A DNA stretch of 64,000 nt from Metridium senile (lineage: Eukaryota; Cnidaria; Anthozoa; Actiniaria; Metridiidae): assembly GCA_949775045.1 (NCBI GenBank), contig OX459097.1, positions 9,694,619 through 9,758,618 of the forward strand. The letters run 5' to 3'. The notes beneath the pieces were generated by a model. That model was not told where the DNA came from, made no database searches, and worked only from the letters and a program-made list of their open reading frames with translations. The translations under genes were made by a program, and so were the position numbers. How positions within the stretch are numbered: position 1 is the stretch's first letter; the number at the start of each line of letters is the position of its first letter. This document shows, piece by piece, positions 59,814 through 64,000 of the stretch.

Positions 59814-62672
59814 CTAAGCATGCACATTTGGTTCATGCATGGTTGGTTCTGATTGACTTACTGGTCCAACGACAGAATCATATGTAGGCGGTGGGGTGGA
59901 AGGCACTCCTTGATTGGCTGTAGGATATGGCGGTGCCTGATTGGCTGTAGGATATTGTAGTCCCTGATTGTCAATAGGATATGGTGGCACCTGATTGGCT
60001 GTAGGATATAGTAGTGCCTGATTGGCTGTAGGGTATGGTGGTCCCTGATTGGGTATAGGGTATGCTGGTACCTGATTGGCTGAAGGATATGGTGCTCCCT
60101 GATTGGCTGTAGGGTATGAAGGTAGTTCATTGGCTTGATTCATTGCTGTAAAGGCTGGCAGTCCAGGTGGATATCCTGGCCCTTCATTGGCTGGTAGAAT
60201 TGGTGGTTTCTCATTGGTTGGAGGGTATACTTCTCCATGGTTTTGTCCAGGGTAGGGTGGTTGTGCAGTGTTAAGGGATGGCTGTGCTGTACTACTATTA
60301 AACACTGTCATAGCAATTGAAGGGCTGCTATTGGATTCTTGTAGATTACTAGTTTGTTGTAGAATAGCAATAGGATCCATGATATCAACCTCTGATGGTG
60401 GATGGGTATATTTGTACATCTTTTTCTTCATATCGTAGTAAGCTTTGGCAGTCTGGGCTCTAAACAGCCAGCGATATGGCCAAGTCATCATCAACAATGT
60501 GGCGAGCCAGAAATAACCATGACTAATCCACCATGGCTTTACTGTGAGATCTACGTAAGCAGATATACGTTTTTTTAAGCCAGGGATACTTTTATCAAAT
60601 GAAAATTTCATGTGATCATCTCTGTCACGATTTCTGTCTAACATCTCAGATTTCTGATGTTCAAAGTCGTCCTCAGTCTCCTGGTCACCATAGAGTATGT
60701 AAGAGTCTATTTTGATGCATGTCAGAGCAACGTTGCTAATGGTAGGCATTTCTCGTTTAGACTCATCCACCCAACAGCCGTACTTAAACTTGTCGGTGTC
60801 TACATACGTAACAACGCGTTCCTGATACGTTTCCGTGCGTGATTGAGATCTTCCGTTGGCGTCTTTGTAGTAGACAACTCTTGTACGCGTTTCCCAGTGA
60901 TAACATTCTACAGTCATGTTGATAACAGGAGCTACAGCTTGCATTCTTTGAATATAACTCCAGGCAGTTTCATCATGCATAATGTTATTGATGTAATCAA
61001 GCTCGTGACACATCAAACTTTCAATAAGCACAAAGATTGGGGCAATAACAAGCATGACTATTGCCATGGTTACAAGTTGGCCTAAGACATCTCCATACTG
61101 GATACACTTTGTTTCACGGCATACAAGCAAATAGATTAGCCAAAGATAGAATGATATGAATAATTGCATAGAAAACAGTCTACCACATCCAGCATTACGA
61201 TAAACTCCCTTTTTGCGCTTCAACTGAGTAGCTTCCGTCTGTCGTTGATATTCCTCTACAGTCTGTCTGTAATCCTCAACACCCTGGTCAAGTTCTTCTT
61301 GGCGCTGTGCATGACGAACATTTTCTAGTCGTTCTCCTAAGTGTCCATCAAACTCCTCAAGAAGTCTTTGATCTTCCTCGTCTTCGTCCACTTCTTTAAA
61401 AGCTTTCTTACAACATGCACAGCACCATACCATGAATGCTAGCAGCACCTGTAGTATGATTGCACATGACAGAATAGCCGTGTTTAGACCTGGAATATTG
61501 TTAGTGTTAAAGCTTGTTGATGTTACATGTATATGTTCTACCTCACCACAGGCACTTCCTTGTCGCTTCCAATAAGGGCTGCCATAGCCACCAGACAGAG
61601 TACAAATAGCAAATCTCACTGATGGTTTGGAAGTACTGCAAAATGTCATTGCTAAATACCCAGGGCTGCTACCCAGTAAACGAAATCCCAATTCGGTATT
61701 AAGTGCTTGAGGCGTTGGACATAGTTTGTGTTTAGTACAATGTATACCATAATAACCATCCGGACAGACACAGACAGTTTCATTACTGGAAGTAAAGACA
61801 CAAGTCCCTCCGTTTAAACATGGGCTTAAGCTTGTAGAGCACACATTAGCTTGAGAACGAACGCCTCGACATCTCAGTTTATAACTTGGTTCAGTTCTCC
61901 ACTCATTGTAGTGAAATATCGACCAAGTTGTGTTGATATATTCAGGTCTTAATGCCAAGTCTTTTACCCGCAACAAGGCCCCTCTGTCGTTATAGTCGTT
62001 CGGGTAAACGGTAGATGTAATTAGCCAGTATTGATCACTAGTATATTGTAAATACCAGTTTTGTCTGTTATGCTTGTAGACGGGTCTTAAATTACGAAAG
62101 TCATTGGTTTGACGTTCGAAGTAGTCTGTGTCCATATTGTTCAATAAATTGCCTGTAAAATCATGGAGAGTATTGAAATATACCCTGTCTGAGTTACACT
62201 CTCTGAAATCATCATCCACGCAGACTGCTTTGATGTATGGCGGTACAGAAACCTTATAACTGGTTTTGTCACGGCTGTTAAAGTATATCCAGTAGGTAAT
62301 TATCACACCAAATACATCACTTCTGTCCAGTGTTCCTGCAGATAGCCATACGAGAGAAGATGTCAAAGTACGAGCTCCAACGCCATAGTAATCATCTAGA
62401 CGGTTATCCAGACTTGTGCTAAAGAGTAGCAATTCGCCACCATTTTTATACGTCTTGCGGTAAAAGTATAGGTTGCCATTTTCACGTTTATATACAGGAA
62501 AGTTATTGTAATTGTTATCCTGTTTAACAAACACACCTTCGATCTGCTTGTATACCAATTTGTGTTCGTCGATGTTGTGGAAAAAGATTCTTGAGCATAA
62601 AGTCTTTGAATGAGCAGCAGAGAATAAGATAATAAGGACTACAACACAGAGAAGAACCTTCTTCGACGCCAT
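59814..62672 (-). CDS. Intronless membrane protein: EGF ectodomain plus TMEM151 domain plus proline-rich tail, 952 residues
   Basis: The start is the ATG at 62672; the frame stays open three codons further but only to a TTG. Residues 1-22 (MASKKVLLCVVVLIILFSAA) are a signal peptide. About 370 residues of ectodomain of no known type follow, with one EGF module at 278-312 (six Cys, CLNGGTC, CVCPDGYYGIHC). Transmembrane segments lie near 396-417 (followed by Cys-rich CCACCKK, a likely palmitoylation site), 501-518, 534-551 and 719-737. A charged coiled coil spans about 427-486. From about 534 to 755 it resembles TMEM151: YIQRMQAVAPVI, YQERVVTYVD, DDHMKFSF, WPYRWLF. The tail has about nine YPTANQ-type repeats (853-924) and PPTY at 928-931, a WW-binding PPxY motif. 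TMEM151 function is poorly known; the fused ectodomain suggests an adhesion or receptor role (inference). Confidence 0.9.
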   Translation of the reverse strand: MASKKVLLCVVVLIILFSAAHSKTLCSRIFFHNIDEHKLVYKQIEGVFVKQDNNYNNFPVYKRENGNLYFYRKTYKNGGELLLFSTSLDNRLDDYYGVGARTLTSSLVWLSAGTLDRSDVFGVIITYWIYFNSRDKTSYKVSVPPYIKAVCVDDDFRECNSDRVYFNTLHDFTGNLLNNMDTDYFERQTNDFRNLRPVYKHNRQNWYLQYTSDQYWLITSTVYPNDYNDRGALLRVKDLALRPEYINTTWSIFHYNEWRTEPSYKLRCRGVRSQANVCSTSLSPCLNGGTCVFTSSNETVCVCPDGYYGIHCTKHKLCPTPQALNTELGFRLLGSSPGYLAMTFCSTSKPSVRFAICTLSGGYGSPYWKRQGSACGEVEHIHVTSTSFNTNNIPGLNTAILSCAIILQVLLAFMVWCCACCKKAFKEVDEDEEDQRLLEEFDGHLGERLENVRHAQRQEELDQGVEDYRQTVEEYQRQTEATQLKRKKGVYRNAGCGRLFSMQLFISFYLWLIYLLVCRETKCIQYGDVLGQLVTMAIVMLVIAPIFVLIESLMCHELDYINNIMHDETAWSYIQRMQAVAPVINMTVECYHWETRTRVVYYKDANGRSQSRTETYQERVVTYVDTDKFKYGCWVDESKREMPTISNVALTCIKIDSYILYGDQETEDDFEHQKSEMLDRNRDRDDHMKFSFDKSIPGLKKRISAYVDLTVKPWWISHGYFWLATLLMMTWPYRWLFRAQTAKAYYDMKKKMYKYTHPPSEVDIMDPIAILQQTSNLQESNSSPSIAMTVFNSSTAQPSLNTAQPPYPGQNHGEVYPPTNEKPPILPANEGPGYPPGLPAFTAMNQANELPSYPTANQGAPYPSANQVPAYPIPNQGPPYPTANQALLYPTANQVPPYPIDNQGLQYPTANQAPPYPTANQGVPSTPPPTYDSVVGPVSQSEPTMHEPNVHA

Positions 62673-62858
62673 TGGGGGCAATTCATATCATAAATGGGTA
62701 TGTACGCTCCAATAAATGAAAGCAGCCAAAGCCCAGCCAAAACCCAGTTTACCAGAGTTTTTTTATTTGGGCTTCCTTTGTTGTTATTTTAGTTCCCAGT
62801 CCATTCTACTTGCGCAGCCATGTGGAGACTCTGTTAAGGCTCCAAAAAGGTTTCAGAT
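62673..62858. promoter_or_regulatory. Divergent (bidirectional) promoter interval
   Basis: 186 bp separate the two divergent start codons (EGF-TMEM151 protein on minus, PMPCA on plus). No TATA box is apparent. The sequence contains a GGGCTTCCTTTG word also seen at 37501 and 49956 and a CGCAGCCATGTGG patch. Confidence 0.6.
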
Positions 62859-63135
62859 ATGTCATTATTCTGTGCCCGGATTTCGCGAAATCGTTGTAGT
62901 GATGTCTCTAAATTAATAAGCAGATATCCTAGGACCCGTGTGTCAAGTAGAGTGTGCTCTAGTAGTAGTGTTCCGCCATTAGACCAGCCATTACCAAACT
63001 TGGCTGAACCTCCGTCAGGAGTAGTTGAACATGTACATTGGACTCGAGACCATCACGAAACTCATGTAACTACATTGGATAACGGTATTAAAGTTGCATC
63101 AGAAGAATCGTTTGGACAGTTTTCAACTGTAGGAG
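62859..63135 (+). CDS. PMPCA: Mitochondrial processing peptidase alpha subunit, first exon
   Basis: The ATG at 62859 opens 92 codons to the donor GGAG|gtaaag (phase 1). Residues 1-40 are Arg/Ser-rich with no acidic residue except one Asp (MSLFCARISRNRC...), a mitochondrial targeting sequence. Residues 68-92 (THVTTLDNGIKVASEE, FGQFSTVG) match the start of the mature alpha subunit in animals, where the next residues would be the (I/V)LI(N/D)SGSR motif of the following exon, beyond the window. The alpha subunit binds presequences for the catalytic beta subunit in the matrix. Only this exon, about one sixth of the usual 520 residues, is in view. Confidence 0.9.
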
Positions 63136-64000
63136 GTAAAGAGCTTGAACTGTTGGTGTATTTAAAACTGGTTGTGTACATGCATAAGCGGTTATAAAAT
63201 GAGACCTAAAATTTATCAAATGTTGAGCATACTGGTGTCGCTTATTACATCATCAATTTGGATTCACGTAGATAAACTCAATAGTGACAATGAATGCGAT
63301 AATAATTGTAATGATGGATGAGTATGATGCAAGAAGACAAGCTACATGGTGATTATGATTATGATTATTACCAATGAAATGATGATTTTCATGCACAGGC
63401 AGCCCAACAATGATGATGATGGTAATAATAATGGTGATAATCAATAATAAATCATACTGACAAAAACATCCATAAACATAATAATAGAACAATATAAAGT
63501 TAGTGCTTATACTTCCCTAACACATTACATCAGTTGTTTTCTTTCCCTTGTCAAATAATACCAGAGAAATTCGCATAATACATAACCACACTAAAACACG
63601 AAACCCTTCGTAAAATCTTCACTTAGTCTTTTGTTAAATTGTTTACGCATGCGACGTGCGTTTTTCACCCGTGTCCATAAAACATTAGTGTTGTATATCC
63701 TGATTTGCATAAGTTCTAACTTGAAATTCAATCTCGGCAAGATTGACTATTACAAAATGTATTATATGGTAAATCTTCATACAACACTAGTATTGTATGT
63801 ATATCCTGATTTGCATAAGTTTTAACTTGACATTTTTCGCAAGATTGACTTTTATCTTTAAAATTATCTTGATACAACATGGCCGCTCATGTTGTAAACA
63901 TTACATGTTTGATCTTGTATGTTATCAATGATAATATATTGACTAAATATATGTAATATATAATTATTATGTATAATATATATATAATGTGTTTATTTTC
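63136..64000. other. PMPCA first intron (partial)
   Basis: Contains an ATC/GAT microsatellite (63290-63445) and a duplication of about 110 bp (63675-63760 and 63790-63850) with TATATCCTGATTTGCATAAG, TTCTAACTTGA, GCAAGATTGACT. No second exon is visible before the right edge. Confidence 0.7.

Noticed and set aside
59858..60130. 90-codon minus-strand frame
   Set aside because: Shadow of the proline-rich repeat tail of the EGF-TMEM151 protein in another frame.
62672..62681. Upstream extension of the EGF-TMEM151 protein by three residues
   Set aside because: The extra start is TTG. The first ATG, at 62672, directly precedes the signal peptide.
62716..62916. 66-codon plus-strand frame overlapping the PMPCA start
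   Set aside because: Different frame from the PMPCA exon, no motif; the PMPCA frame explains the sequence.

Overview
This looks like a nuclear genome fragment from an AT-rich marine invertebrate animal, most likely an anthozoan cnidarian. The reasons are short exons with GT-AG introns, animal-type gene families, degenerate TTAGGG-type (CCCTAA) repeats, and very abundant foldback and tandem repeats. The species call is an inference; no marker gene in the window settles it. There is no bacterial organisation: no operons, no ribosome binding sites, no CRISPR.

Layout. (1) 346-8143, minus strand: 5' part of a cell-surface receptor gene, 13 exons. It encodes one complete periplasmic-binding-type-1 (ANF-receptor, 'Venus flytrap') domain followed in frame by the start of a second; the rest lies beyond the left edge. 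Two more candidate first exons for it, at 20859-20994 and 26253-26307, end in the same splice phase. (2) About 8.2-37.7 kb: no conserved coding exon apart from those two, only satellites, degenerate tandem arrays and foldback (MITE-like) elements. Part is probably the receptor gene's long 5' intron(s). One small secreted-type ORF lies at 33204-33443. (3) 37720-58403, minus strand: complete ABHD16A-type lipase gene, 22 exons, 532 residues, with introns unusually full of minisatellites. A Myb/SANT-like gene (42519-44889) lies on the opposite strand inside one intron. (4) 59380-59760: decayed LINE reverse-transcriptase tail. (5) 59814-62672, minus strand: intronless 952-residue membrane protein joining an EGF-bearing ectodomain to a TMEM151 domain and a proline-rich tail. 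(6) 62859 onward, plus strand: first exon of mitochondrial processing peptidase alpha (PMPCA), divergent from the previous gene across only 186 bp.

The genes do not form an obvious pathway. The most distinctive signals are the tandem ligand-binding receptor with possible alternative N-termini, the EGF-TMEM151 architecture, and three separate places where a tandem repeat has amplified an exon's 5' splice site (5205-5445, 40037-40592, 41840-42132). All exon calls were made by eye from reading frame, splice consensus, phase continuity and remembered family motifs; no alignment was run.
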